From assembly GCA_002383485.1 (NCBI GenBank), contig DFYY01000025.1, positions 89,520 to 153,519 of the forward strand: a DNA stretch of 64,000 nucleotides. Direction: 5' to 3'. The notes beneath the pieces are model-generated. The model saw nothing but the letters and a program-made list of their open reading frames with translations, did not search any database and was not told the origin of the DNA. The translations under genes were made by a program, and so were the position numbers. Shown here in pieces: positions 8,575 to 17,690 of the stretch. Origin of the DNA: Bacteroidales bacterium UBA4070. Lineage in GTDB: Bacteria; Bacteroidota; Bacteroidia; Bacteroidales; VadinHA17. Each line of letters begins with the position of its first letter. Position 1 is the first letter of the stretch.

Positions 8575-9549
8575 ATGGCAAACCTTTCAGATATAAAGAA
8601 ACCTGTTGCAGCAGAGATGCGCGAGTTTGAATCTTATTTCAGGCGCACTCTACATAGCGATATACCATTCTTTCATACTATCCTGAGCAATTTTATCCGC
8701 CGCAAGGGAAAGCAGATGAGACCGTTGCTGGTCTTTCTTACGGCCAGGCTGAATGGCACGGTAAATGAAACCACATTCATTGCCGCCACTTTTATAGAAC
8801 TGCTCCATACTGCAACACTGGTGCACGACGATGTTGTTGACGACGCTTCGGAGCGACGGGGTCTTCCAACCATCAATGTCCTCTATAACTCTAAGATTGC
8901 TGTACTGGTTGGCGACTATCTGCTGGCACAGGGAATGCTGATAAGCGTTGAGAAGCAAAAATTCAACATGCTTGGAATTATCTCCGATGCGGTGCGTGAG
9001 ATAGTCAAGGGTGAGCTTGTGCAGCAGCAGAAGACGCGCAAGCTAGATATAAAAGAGGAGGATTATTTCAGAATCATCCGGATGAAAACGGCAGCGCTCA
9101 TTTCGGCCTGCACTGCATGCGGGGCCAGCTCAGTCACTGATGACACAGGGGTCATAGCCAGGATGAAAGAGATGGGGGAAAATATTGGGGTGGCATTCCA
9201 GATAAAGGATGACCTGCTTGACTATAAAAGTGAAGGACTTACGGGCAAGAGAGAAGGCAATGACATAAAGGAAAAGAAGATTACACTGCCTCTGATACAT
9301 GCTCTCAGGGAAGCCGGCCCGCTGGAACGGCGCCACATACTGCACCTGATAAGGCATAAGAAAAAGGGCAGCCGGGAAATAAAGGAAGTAATTGATTTTG
9401 TTAAGAAGCACCGGGGACTGGAGTATGCCGAGACAAAAATGCAGGAGTACTCAGACAGGGCGATAAGCATCCTGGAATCCTATCCTGACTCGGAAACCAA
9501 ATCCGCACTTATAGAATTTGTTATGTTTTCAACACTAAGAAGAAAATGA
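8575..9549 (+). CDS. Polyprenyl (isoprenoid) diphosphate synthase
   Basis: A 324-residue trans-prenyltransferase that condenses isopentenyl diphosphate units, probably to the octaprenyl-length side chain of menaquinone. The first Asp-rich motif appears as LVHDDVVDDASERRG and the second as FQIKDDLLDY, both needed for Mg-diphosphate binding. GKQMRPLLVFL and GDYLLAQGM are family signatures. Chain length is inferred from family, not seen. The stop overlaps the start of the following broken gene (ATGA), so the two were once translationally coupled. Confidence 0.9.
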   Translation: MANLSDIKKPVAAEMREFESYFRRTLHSDIPFFHTILSNFIRRKGKQMRPLLVFLTARLNGTVNETTFIAATFIELLHTATLVHDDVVDDASERRGLPTINVLYNSKIAVLVGDYLLAQGMLISVEKQKFNMLGIISDAVREIVKGELVQQQKTRKLDIKEEDYFRIIRMKTAALISACTACGASSVTDDTGVIARMKEMGENIGVAFQIKDDLLDYKSEGLTGKREGNDIKEKKITLPLIHALREAGPLERRHILHLIRHKKKGSREIKEVIDFVKKHRGLEYAETKMQEYSDRAISILESYPDSETKSALIEFVMFSTLRRK

Positions 9550-9987
9550 GAGATGTTAGCCGCTTTTTGTCACTTGGAATTTATGCCATCGCAGGAGTCC
9601 CGAGAGACCCGAAGAAATTCGGACAGGTCATGTTCCGGGACCTGCGCAAAAAAGGGATGGACGTTGTACCCGTCAATCCCGCCGCCGATACAATCTAAGG
9701 AGTGAAATGTTACAGGACCATTAATGAACTGCCGGCCGACATCAGGGGAATCATTTTTATGACACCGAAGGAGGAAACACTTACAGTAGCCAGGAAAGTA
9801 ATTGTTCATGGAATTAAAGATCTCTGGATTCAGCAGGGGGCAGAATCGAAGGAGACAGTCGCCGCCCTGGAAAAAGAAGATGTCAACCCTGATCCACAAC
9901 CAGTGCATCATGATGTTCTGGAAACCCGACGGGATCCATTCCTTTCACCGTTTTCTGAAGAAAATCTCCGGGGGTCTCCCTGCATGA
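9546..9987 (+). pseudogene. CoA-binding (YccU-like) protein gene with a nonsense codon and a frameshift
   Basis: Remnant of a small Rossmann-type CoA-binding protein. The first 50 codons (VSRFLSLGIYAIAGVPRD, then VVPVNPAADTI) match the family. They end in an in-frame TAA at 9696-9698, exactly where the family has an acidic residue before GVKCY; a single G-to-T change of GAA would do this. The same frame resumes as GVKCYRTINELPADIRG up to about 9886. The conserved C-terminus CIMMFWKPDGIHSFHRF is then found one frame over, ending at the TGA at 9985-9987. Removing one C from the CCC at 9887-9889 restores it. Two independent lesions argue for a true pseudogene, though assembly errors remain possible. 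Confidence 0.85.
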
Positions 9988-10021
9988 CGGGAAATATTCA
10001 AACCTCACGAAGTTAATGCAA

Positions 10022-10042
10022 CAGGTAACATGGTCTTACCTG
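10022..10042. terminator. Short hairpin between convergent genes, possible terminator
   Basis: CAGGTAA at 10022-10028 can pair with TTACCTG at 10036-10042 around a 7-base loop. It lies between the 3' ends of the broken CoA-binding gene and uvrC. There is no immediate run of T on either strand, so termination is only suggested. Confidence 0.25.
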
Positions 10043-10080
10043 CTGTTATTCTGTATTTTATGGTAGCTTAACCGGTCTTT

Positions 10081-10096
10081 TGTTCCACGTGGAAAA
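10081..10096. other. parS-like centromere site 1
   Basis: The bases TGTTCCACGTGGAAAA match the ParB-binding consensus TGTTNCACGTGNAACA at all specified positions but one (A for C near the end). The site lies just past the uvrC stop codon in the gap to the broken CoA-binding gene. Its significance rests on two further sites at 13737 and 17766. Confidence 0.7.
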
Positions 10097-10099
10097 AAA

Positions 10100-11947
10100 T
10101 CATTTTTTGAGAGCAGAGGCGATCAGTGCCCCCTTTTTGCTGCCAATGGCCTTTTCTATCTCCCCCGGGGAAGCATCAGCCACCTTTTTCACCGAGCCGA
10201 ATTTTTTCAGGAGAAGCTCCTTGGTCTTCTCTCCTATTCCCGGAATTTCATCGAGCAGTGACCGGTTCATTTTCGAGCTTCGCCTGCCGCGATGAAAATT
10301 TATCCCGAACCTGTGCGCTTCGTTCCTGAGGTGCTGAATGATTTTGAGGGTAATACTGTTCTTGTCAAGATATAAAGGTATGGAATCCCCGGGGAAATAA
10401 ATTTCCTCGAGTTTCTTGGCTATGCCTATAACAGTTATCTCTCCACGCAGTCCCAGCGCCTCGAGGCTCTTCACAGCCGATGAGAGCTGTCCCTTGCCGC
10501 CATCAATGACCACCAGCTGCGGCAGTGGTCTTTTCTCGTCGAGCATCCTCCTGTAACGCCGGTGTATGACCTCTTCCATCGAAGCAAAGTCATCCGGTCC
10601 GGTGACGGTTTTAATGTTGAAGTGACGGTATTCACTGTTGCTGGGTTTGCCGTTACGAAAAACAACACATGCCGCCACGGCTGACTCTCCCTGTATGTTT
10701 GAGTTGTCAAAGCACTCTATATGAAGAGGAAGCACAGGCATATGAAGATCTTTCTTCATCCGTTCCAGGTTCTTCTCCGTCCTGTTCTCCTGTGAACGTT
10801 CCGCGGTTTTCTTCTGTCTTTCCAGCCTGAAAAACACCGCATTACGGTTAGCCAGCTCAAGCAGTTTGTGCCTGTCACCACGCATGGGAACTGAATATTT
10901 TACTTTATCTATCAGTATATCTGGCATAAATGGAACAATTATCTCAGGTGAATCGCTGGTAACACGTTGCCTTATCTCCGTTACCGCTGTTGACAGCAGG
11001 GATTCCTTTTCTTCTTCCAGTCGCATCCTGAGTTCTACCGACCATGACTGTACTATAGCGCCCGAGACTACTTTCATGTAGCTTATATACATAGAACCCT
11101 CATCCTCAGAACAACCGAAAACATCGACATTCCTCACGGAAGAGTTTACCACTGTTGATTTGCTGCGGTACCTTGAAAGAAATTCAAGCTTCTCCTTGAT
11201 CTTTTGTGCCTCCTCGAATCTTAGTTCGGAGGCGAATTTTTTCATCAGTGACCCAAGGTATGCCGTAATGCCGGACAGGTCACCCTTGATAATATCTTTT
11301 ATTCTGGTTATCTGATGGTTATACTCTTCCTCGCTGATCAACCCTATACACGGAGCCTTGCAGTTACCCATATGATATTCAAGGCATACTTTGAATTTAC
11401 CTTCATTTATTGATTTTTCCGACAGAGGCAGGGAACAGGTACGGATCTGGAAGAGATGCCGGATCAGCTCCAGCAGTGTTCTTACAGCCATAACGGAGGT
11501 ATATGGTCCGAAGTATGCTGATCCGTCAGGTATCAGTTTGCGGGTCATAAACACCCTTGGAAAATGCTCATTCTTAACGCATATCCATGGATATGTCTTG
11601 TCATCCTTGAGCAATATGTTGTAACGGGGCTGATGTTTTTTAATCAGGCTGTTCTCCAGAAGAAGAGCTTCGGACTCGTTGTCAACGACAATATGCCGGA
11701 GTTCCGTAGCGCGGGATAGCATGACCCGGGTCTTGCCTGACTGGTTCTTTGAGAAGTATGATCCAACGCGTTTGCGCAGGCTGCTTGCTTTTCCGACATA
11801 AAGAATGGCTCCGGAAGAGTCAATGAACTGGTATACCCCGGGTTTATCCGGCAGCAAGGTTGCGGCAGAGCGAATATTTTCCCGGTCAGTCAATGCCTTA
11901 TTAATTGATTTAAAGCAATTTACGGCATATTCCGTACATAATTGCAC
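10100..11947 (-). CDS. uvrC: Excinuclease ABC subunit C
   Basis: The dual-incision nuclease subunit of nucleotide excision repair, 615 residues. Domains in order: GIY-YIG nuclease from about residue 36 (PGVYQFIDSSGAILYVGKAS), a UVR motif for UvrB contact near 237-260 (LRFEEAQKIKEKLEFL), the RNase H-like C-terminal nuclease from about 410 (HIECFDNSNIQGESAVAA; LPQLVVIDGGKGQLS), and helix-hairpin-helix repeats from about 565 (LLDEIPGIGEKTKELLLKKF). The first codon used is GTG at 11947. No ATG is available near the N-terminus, and a TTG about 19 codons in is an alternative start. The gene stands alone between adenine deaminase and parS site 1. Confidence 0.95.
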   Translation of the reverse strand: MQLCTEYAVNCFKSINKALTDRENIRSAATLLPDKPGVYQFIDSSGAILYVGKASSLRKRVGSYFSKNQSGKTRVMLSRATELRHIVVDNESEALLLENSLIKKHQPRYNILLKDDKTYPWICVKNEHFPRVFMTRKLIPDGSAYFGPYTSVMAVRTLLELIRHLFQIRTCSLPLSEKSINEGKFKVCLEYHMGNCKAPCIGLISEEEYNHQITRIKDIIKGDLSGITAYLGSLMKKFASELRFEEAQKIKEKLEFLSRYRSKSTVVNSSVRNVDVFGCSEDEGSMYISYMKVVSGAIVQSWSVELRMRLEEEKESLLSTAVTEIRQRVTSDSPEIIVPFMPDILIDKVKYSVPMRGDRHKLLELANRNAVFFRLERQKKTAERSQENRTEKNLERMKKDLHMPVLPLHIECFDNSNIQGESAVAACVVFRNGKPSNSEYRHFNIKTVTGPDDFASMEEVIHRRYRRMLDEKRPLPQLVVIDGGKGQLSSAVKSLEALGLRGEITVIGIAKKLEEIYFPGDSIPLYLDKNSITLKIIQHLRNEAHRFGINFHRGRRSSKMNRSLLDEIPGIGEKTKELLLKKFGSVKKVADASPGEIEKAIGSKKGALIASALKK

Positions 11948-12075
11948 CGCTTAAAGTTAAGAATTTAGGGATTCTGAAGTTAATCCGGAGGCACTGATAA
12001 TACAAGAAGCAATGCTACTAACTGAATATCAGCGCATTAGATTTGTGAAAGTTGATTGTTAAACCAGTGGAAGGT

Positions 12076-13719
12076 TCAGGTTTTATATTTGATGTACGGA
12101 TTGGGAACAAAGAGTGGAATGTGACGGAATGCCAGGCCGTCAAACAACCCCCTGTCGCTTATCTTAAGCTTTGGCATTACCAGCAGGGCCATGAATGAGA
12201 GGGTCATGAACGGTGCATCGAGTTTGCTTCCCAGGATTCTGGCAGTCTCAGAAAGCTTTTCATAGCGCGAGGCCATGGCTGTTACCGGCAAATCGGACAT
12301 AATTCCGGCTACAGGCAGTTTAAGAATTTCCTGACCCTCGTCGGAAACAACGCACATACCGCCTCCGGCATCAACGATCATGTTTATGGCAGTAACAATA
12401 TCCCTGTCATTTGTGCCCACGGCTATTATGTTATGACTGTCGTGAGCCACTGACGTTGCCATTGCTCCGCGCTTTAGCCCGAAACCATGGATAAAGGCTA
12501 CGGCCGGAGGCCTGTCATTATATCTCTCCTTAACAACAATTTTCAGAATATCCGATTCCGTTTCAGCTGTTACAAAGGGTTCTTCACCTGTGCTGACAAC
12601 TTCTGCATCGGTCAGCAGTTCGCCGTTTCGGGCAACAATCACATTGATTTTTCCCCCCTCGTTAATGACCCTTATTTCATCCTGGAGGAGACGTGTACAT
12701 TTGAATTTATTTACTTTTTCAACTTCACCCGGAGAAAAGAGGGTCTTCCCGTTTCTGTATACGCATTCACCATTGATCCAGGTTTCCAGGATATTCATAC
12801 GGGCAGGATCATCAGTAATAATAAAATCTGCCGGTTCACCAGGGCGCAGCAATCCGGCCTTTATCCGGTAATGCCTTACAGTATTTACGGAAGCGGCCCT
12901 GATGACGTTAAACATATCATATCCCATGGCAATAAGTCTTGCCACGAGGGTATTCATATGTCCCTTTGCCAGTGTTTCAGGATGAAGATCATCGGTACAG
13001 AGCATCACCTCATCAGGATAATAATTAAGCAGTGGTGCGAGTGCCTCGAGATTTTTTGCAGCGCTTCCTTCCCTGATAAGGATTTTCATTCCGCCCGAAA
13101 TTTTTTCAAGAGCCTCCCCAAGTGAAGTGCATTCGTGATCAGTAGAAATCCCGGCATCAATATACTTCTTCAGCTCCTTCCCTGTGAGGCCCGGTGCATG
13201 CCCGTCAACCGGCACCCCGGCACTTCTGGCTGCTTCCAGTTTGCCGTAAACTTCAACATCATCATAAATCACACCCGGAAAATTCATCATCTCTGCAAGG
13301 AATTTGACCCTTCCCTCCTGCAGCATTTCACGTATATCTGAAGCGCTTATCTTTGCTCCGGCGCTTTCAGACTGCGTTGCCGGTACGCATGATGGGGCGC
13401 CGAATATCATTTTAAGCGGAACTTTTTCTGCATTGTCAAGCATGAATTCCACTCCCTTCCGCCCGAGAACATTCGCTATTTCATGCGGATCAGCAACCAC
13501 GGCCACCGTACCATGCCTTACTGCAGCCACGGCAAAATGTGAAGGCACCATCATACTGCTCTCTATATGCACATGAGCATCCACCAGACCCGGCATAATG
13601 AACAGCTCAGGACTCTCTTCAGTCTCGGTGACCGATTCTATCCTGCCTTCCGCAACAGTGACAACACCCGGATAGATGCGCCTCTTGTGCACATCAATAA
13701 TTTTCCCTGCAATATTCAT
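12076..13719 (-). CDS. ade: Adenine deaminase
   Basis: A 547-residue amidohydrolase-superfamily adenine deaminase that converts adenine to hypoxanthine for purine salvage. The metal-binding HVHIESS (His49, His51) follows a short N-terminal composite domain. DGHAPG, STDHECTS and CTDDLHPE supply the remaining ligands and the catalytic Asp. The C-terminal domain with VAHDSHNIIAVGTND and GGMCVV is characteristic of the Ade family rather than of adenosine-deaminase-type enzymes. It lies between uvrC and mnmG on the same strand. parS site 2 sits in the 40-bp gap just upstream of its ATG. Confidence 0.93.
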   Translation of the reverse strand: MNIAGKIIDVHKRRIYPGVVTVAEGRIESVTETEESPELFIMPGLVDAHVHIESSMMVPSHFAVAAVRHGTVAVVADPHEIANVLGRKGVEFMLDNAEKVPLKMIFGAPSCVPATQSESAGAKISASDIREMLQEGRVKFLAEMMNFPGVIYDDVEVYGKLEAARSAGVPVDGHAPGLTGKELKKYIDAGISTDHECTSLGEALEKISGGMKILIREGSAAKNLEALAPLLNYYPDEVMLCTDDLHPETLAKGHMNTLVARLIAMGYDMFNVIRAASVNTVRHYRIKAGLLRPGEPADFIITDDPARMNILETWINGECVYRNGKTLFSPGEVEKVNKFKCTRLLQDEIRVINEGGKINVIVARNGELLTDAEVVSTGEEPFVTAETESDILKIVVKERYNDRPPAVAFIHGFGLKRGAMATSVAHDSHNIIAVGTNDRDIVTAINMIVDAGGGMCVVSDEGQEILKLPVAGIMSDLPVTAMASRYEKLSETARILGSKLDAPFMTLSFMALLVMPKLKISDRGLFDGLAFRHIPLFVPNPYIKYKT

Positions 13720-13736
13720 ATTATATCAAAAAAGGA

Positions 13737-13752
13737 CGTTCCACGTGGAACA
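13737..13752. other. parS-like centromere site 2
   Basis: The bases CGTTCCACGTGGAACA match the consensus TGTTNCACGTGNAACA except for the first position. The central 14 bases, GTTCCACGTGGAAC, are a perfect palindrome. It lies in the short gap between the mnmG stop and the adenine deaminase start, so it may also influence transcription there. Confidence 0.8.
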
Positions 13753-13759
13753 TCTCGCG

Positions 13760-15634
13760 TTATCTGCCCAGGTACATGATTAGAATTGAAACATCTGAAG
13801 AAGAAACCCCGGTAATTCTAGTGGCCTGACCAATAGTTGAAGGTCTTATCCTAGACAACTTCTGTCTTCCTTCTGTAGATATGCTGGCAAGCTCTTCATA
13901 ATTGATCTCTTCAGGTATTTTGAGGTCTTCCAATCGCTTTATCTTATCCGCTACTCCCTTCTCTCGTTCAAGATAGCCTGCATACTTAATCCTGATCTCA
14001 GCTGCTTCAACAATCTCTCTCTTTAACGGAGATCTATTATATTCAAGTCTTCCCGCCTCGCTGATTCTCTCAAGCAATACACCCAGTTCAATCTGCGGCC
14101 TGGAAGCAAGACTGACTGCCTTATTCTTCTGGGTTATCTCCGCCGTTCTCATCTCCCTTAGGAATGGGTTTATATCCGAAGGTGAAATACTATAACTCTT
14201 CAGAAAGGTGATAATCTCTTCAGTCATCCTCACCTTGTTCTCCAGCCTGGCTATCCTCTCCGGTGTGGCAGTTCCGAGTTTTATTGCCATGGGAGTCAGT
14301 CTCTCGTCAGCATTGTCCTGCCGGAGAAGAATCCTGAATTCAGCCCTGGAGGTAAACATTCGGTAAGGTTCATCAACACCCTTTGTTACCAGGTCATCTA
14401 TCAGGACACCTATGTATGCCTCGTCCCTCTTCAGTATGAATGGTTCCTCCCCCCTCACCTTCCTCACAGCATTGATTCCGGCAAGAAGTCCCTGAGCTCC
14501 GGCTTCCTCATAACCGGTAGTCCCATTTATCTGTCCGGCAAAGAAAAGGTTCTCCACTCTTTTCGTCTCAAGTGAATGTTTTAGCTGTGTCGGCTGGAAA
14601 AAATCATATTCGATAGCATAACCAGGTCTGTAGATCACCACATTCTCAAGCCCTCGTATCTGTCTTAAAGCTTCAATCTGTGTCTCCAGCTTCAGGCTGC
14701 TCGCAAACCCGTTAATATAATATTCATTGGTCTCCCAGCCTTCCGGTTCAAGAAAGAGCTGATGAGACTCCTTCCCTGCAAAAGTCACAATCTTATCCTC
14801 CACACTCGGGCAGTACCTCGGGCCCCTTCCCTTTATTCTCCCGGTAAAGAGCGGAGAAAACTCCAGTCCCTTACGTAAAGTCTCATGCGCCTTCTCATTT
14901 GTGTGGGTTATGTAACAGCTTCTTTCGTCTTTAATCTGTACACTGTCATGAACGTATGAGAAACACCTGCCCTCTCTATCACCCTTTTGCTCGGTCATCG
15001 CTTCAAAATCAATGCTTCTCCCGTCTATTCTGGCACTGGTCCCTGTCTTTAGCCTTTCCACCCCGAAACCCAACTCCCTCAGCTGATCACTTAAGCCTCT
15101 TGATTCCGCATCGCCTGATCTGCCACCCGGCATGGTGTTGAATCCTACGTGCATCAGACCGTTCAAAAATGTTCCGTTTGTAAGTATCACAGCATCCGAT
15201 CTGAACTCAGTACCTAACGTTGTTGTTACACCCTTAACCTTTCCTTCCTCCACTATCAGACCGCTCGCCTGCTCCTGCCATATCGACAAATTATCCGTTG
15301 CTTCAAGCACTTTGCGCCATTCCCTGCTGAAAAGCATCCTGTCACATTGTGCCCTCGGACTCCACATTGCCGGACCTTTGCTTCTGTTAAGCATCCTGAA
15401 CTGTATCATGGCCCTGTCAGTCACAATTGCCGACATGCCACCAAGAGCATCTATTTCCCTGATTATCTGTCCTTTAGCTATGCCACCCATGGCTGGATTA
15501 CACGACATCTGCGCAAGCTTTGTCATATCCATCGTGATCAGGAGCGTCCTTGCTCCCATCACAGCGGCTATGTAAGCTGCCTCGCAGCCGGCATGACCGC
15601 CACCCACGACAATTATATCATATCTGAAATTCAT
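13760..15634 (-). CDS. mnmG: tRNA uridine-5-carboxymethylaminomethyl modification enzyme MnmG (GidA)
   Basis: A 624-residue FAD-dependent enzyme that, with MnmE, modifies the wobble uridine of several tRNAs. The N-terminal dinucleotide-binding site VVGGGHAGCEAAYIAA is intact. Family motifs MSCNPAMGGIAKGQIIREID, NGTFLNGLMHVG and GTTGYEEAGAQGLLAGINA are present, as is the C-terminal helical domain ending around SSSDVSILIMYLG. The length is typical. It overlaps ybeY by 4 bases and is the last gene of the eight-gene minus-strand run that starts with the flippase. In many bacteria gidA lies near the replication origin, which fits the parS sites flanking it here. Confidence 0.96.
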   Translation of the reverse strand: MNFRYDIIVVGGGHAGCEAAYIAAVMGARTLLITMDMTKLAQMSCNPAMGGIAKGQIIREIDALGGMSAIVTDRAMIQFRMLNRSKGPAMWSPRAQCDRMLFSREWRKVLEATDNLSIWQEQASGLIVEEGKVKGVTTTLGTEFRSDAVILTNGTFLNGLMHVGFNTMPGGRSGDAESRGLSDQLRELGFGVERLKTGTSARIDGRSIDFEAMTEQKGDREGRCFSYVHDSVQIKDERSCYITHTNEKAHETLRKGLEFSPLFTGRIKGRGPRYCPSVEDKIVTFAGKESHQLFLEPEGWETNEYYINGFASSLKLETQIEALRQIRGLENVVIYRPGYAIEYDFFQPTQLKHSLETKRVENLFFAGQINGTTGYEEAGAQGLLAGINAVRKVRGEEPFILKRDEAYIGVLIDDLVTKGVDEPYRMFTSRAEFRILLRQDNADERLTPMAIKLGTATPERIARLENKVRMTEEIITFLKSYSISPSDINPFLREMRTAEITQKNKAVSLASRPQIELGVLLERISEAGRLEYNRSPLKREIVEAAEIRIKYAGYLEREKGVADKIKRLEDLKIPEEINYEELASISTEGRQKLSRIRPSTIGQATRITGVSSSDVSILIMYLGR

Positions 15635-16053
15635 TCGGCATATGATAAGGCCAGGTACATATCTTCCATCTCAGACATCTTCTTCCTCTCCCTCTCTGTA
15701 CTGTCATCATATCCGCATAAATGAAGGATTCCATGGAAAATCACCCTTCTCATCTCAGAACCTAAGGATGTCTTATATTTCGCGGCATTTTCCCTTACCC
15801 GCGGCTCACTTATATAGATCTCCCCGTTAAGGATGCTTCTCTCATTATAGTTGAAAGTGATAATATCAGTGTAATAATCGTGACCGAGGAACTCGGTATT
15901 TATCTCGTAAACCTTCTCGTCACTTGTAACTACGATATCAATACTGCCGGCCTTTTTTCCTGCATCGCTCACAATTCTACCGGCAGTCTTTTTCAATATC
16001 CTGCTGTCACGCAGTCTGAATTTGTTTATATCGTAATGAAAGTTTATCCTCAA
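15631..16053 (-). CDS. ybeY: Endoribonuclease YbeY (rRNA maturation factor)
   Basis: A 140-residue zinc metalloprotein involved in 16S rRNA 3' maturation and ribosome quality control. The metal motif reads HGILHLCGYDDSTERE. The first two histidines of the usual HGxLHLxGYDH are present, but the third His is replaced by Asp, which as far as I recall is frequent in Bacteroidota. VYEINTEFLGHDYYTDIITF is the other family hallmark. The start is TTG at 16053, with no ATG nearby. It begins 5 bases after the preceding gene and overlaps mnmG by 4 bases. Confidence 0.92.
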   Translation of the reverse strand: MRINFHYDINKFRLRDSRILKKTAGRIVSDAGKKAGSIDIVVTSDEKVYEINTEFLGHDYYTDIITFNYNERSILNGEIYISEPRVRENAAKYKTSLGSEMRRVIFHGILHLCGYDDSTERERKKMSEMEDMYLALSYAE

Positions 16054-16057
16054 GGCT

Positions 16058-16450
16058 TCAGTATTTAAACCGCATAGTCACCTGATTTCCCGTATCATTG
16101 AAAACAAGAGCATCTGCCAGGCTTCTCATTATAAACACGCCACGCCCGTGAAGGTTCTCTATATTTGCAGGATCAGTAGGATCGGGCAGAGAATCATACC
16201 TGAAGCCGTCTCCCTGATCAGTTACAGATACTTCAAACCAATTGCCGTCAGCCTTGAAATCAACAGTGACCATCTTATCCGCATTACCTTTATTTCCGTG
16301 CAGTATAGCATTGTTCACCGCTTCAACGGTAGATATAAGTATCTTCCCGTAGACCTCATCCGATATTCCAAGTTTTTTAGACAAAGTATCCACCAGAGTC
16401 TCTACAACGCGTAACTTTTCAATGTCTGAATTAATTGTAATGCTTTCCAT
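16058..16450 (-). CDS. ATP-binding protein, anti-sigma regulatory factor-like (HATPase_c)
   Basis: A small (130-residue) stand-alone GHKL ATPase resembling RsbW/SpoIIAB-type serine kinases that act in partner-switching control of sigma factors. The N box is EAVNNAILHGNKGN, the G1 box DQGDGFRYDSLPD, and the G2 box HGRGVFIMRSLAD. The ATG at 16450 starts at the first beta strand; a TTG at 16501 would add 17 unstructured residues. No STAS-domain partner or sigma factor is seen nearby. It lies between the EnvC-like gene and ybeY in the run. The partner is unknown. Confidence 0.8.
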   Translation of the reverse strand: MESITINSDIEKLRVVETLVDTLSKKLGISDEVYGKILISTVEAVNNAILHGNKGNADKMVTVDFKADGNWFEVSVTDQGDGFRYDSLPDPTDPANIENLHGRGVFIMRSLADALVFNDTGNQVTMRFKY

Positions 16451-16508
16451 TCCCGAATCCCTATCACAAATTATAACTGACAGGGTATTTATTTGTTGCA
16501 AAAATTAG

Positions 16509-17690
16509 TCATTTTTTTGTAAGCCACTGCTCCGGATCAAGTTTTTTCTTCTCTTCGTATACCATAAATTTAAGCACCGATTTTCGACCGTCGCCATTAT
16601 CAAGATAGACATCACCAAGCTCCTGGCCCGTAGCAATGCTATCTCCCGCCTTAACCTTTACATTGACCAGGTTCTGGTATACTGTAAGGTATTTCCCGTG
16701 CCTGATTATCACTGCCATATTTGCCCCTGATATTGCAAAGACCCTTACAACCTCACCCTTGAAGACACTCCTGGCCTTTGTAGCTCCGCCTGAAGTTATT
16801 TCTATTCCGATGTTGTCTTCGGTAACATTCTTCAATACAGGATGAGGCTGAAGACCGAAGTGTCCGGTTACGATTCCTCTTTCGACCGGCCAGGGCAACC
16901 TGCCTCGGTTCTCCCCGAAAGAGTCTCCAATCAGCTTCATCTCTGAGCTCATCGGCACCTTGTCGCTCTTCTTTCTCTCCTCCTCAATTAACCGCTCTAT
17001 CTCTTTCTCTATCTGCCTTGCAACTCTTCTCTTCTCATCCAACTCCTGTTTCAGCTGTTTCTCCTTCCGGCTCAGATTGGTAATAAGTCTCTCCTTCCTG
17101 TTCTGTTCCTCAGACAGCATCTGCTTTTGCCTTATCTCCTTACTCTTCAGCTCGTTTACATTCTTCCTGTCCCTCTCAAGCCTCTCCCTTGTGCTCTGCA
17201 TCTCATTATACAGAGCCTCGATGGTTTCGGTCTCATTACGCCTGTATCTGGCAACCTGCTGTATATATTTCAATCTCTTGTACCCCTGGTTTAAATCAGC
17301 AGAAGAGAGAATGAATGCCACGGCCGGAGTGCCTTTTGAGGCCTTGTAGGCACTTATAATTGAATTGGCATACTCTGTTTTGAGGTCATTCAGATCCTGT
17401 TCAAGCATCTCTATAGCCAGATTGTTCAGGCTTATCCTGTATTCCAGAAGATTTATTTCCTGTCCGTATTCATTGATCAGTCTTTCACGAAGTCCCAGTT
17501 TTTTACCTATAACCCTGAGCTCATTCAAATTCTCGCTTTTCTGTGATGAAGTACTTTTCAACATCCTGTCCACATACTCTATCTCCTGAAGATTCTTTTT
17601 CCTCATCTCCTCCAGTTCCGCCCGCGACTGACCGTTAACTACAATTATCGAGACCGAAAACAAAATAACTATTGACAGGACTTTTCTCAC
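16509..17690 (-). CDS. EnvC-like murein hydrolase activator (degenerate M23 domain)
   Basis: A 393-residue periplasmic protein: signal peptide (about 1-20), a long coiled coil rich in Glu, Lys and Arg (about 25-250), then a LytM/M23 fold from about residue 270 (GRLPWPVERGIVTGHFG). Active M23 enzymes use HxxxD and HxH zinc ligands. Here the positions read NIGIEI (Asp to Glu), VYQNL where HL is usual, and KFMVYEE where HFEI is usual, so zinc binding is lost. This matches EnvC-type activators that switch on septal amidases rather than cut peptidoglycan. The start is GTG at 17690, overlapping the upstream lipoprotein stop. Confidence 0.85.
   Translation of the reverse strand: MRKVLSIVILFSVSIIVVNGQSRAELEEMRKKNLQEIEYVDRMLKSTSSQKSENLNELRVIGKKLGLRERLINEYGQEINLLEYRISLNNLAIEMLEQDLNDLKTEYANSIISAYKASKGTPAVAFILSSADLNQGYKRLKYIQQVARYRRNETETIEALYNEMQSTRERLERDRKNVNELKSKEIRQKQMLSEEQNRKERLITNLSRKEKQLKQELDEKRRVARQIEKEIERLIEEERKKSDKVPMSSEMKLIGDSFGENRGRLPWPVERGIVTGHFGLQPHPVLKNVTEDNIGIEITSGGATKARSVFKGEVVRVFAISGANMAVIIRHGKYLTVYQNLVNVKVKAGDSIATGQELGDVYLDNGDGRKSVLKFMVYEEKKKLDPEQWLTKK

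Noticed and set aside
12487..13125. 212-codon plus-strand open frame opposite adenine deaminase
   Set aside because: Lies wholly antisense to a gene with clear catalytic motifs and shows no family pattern of its own.
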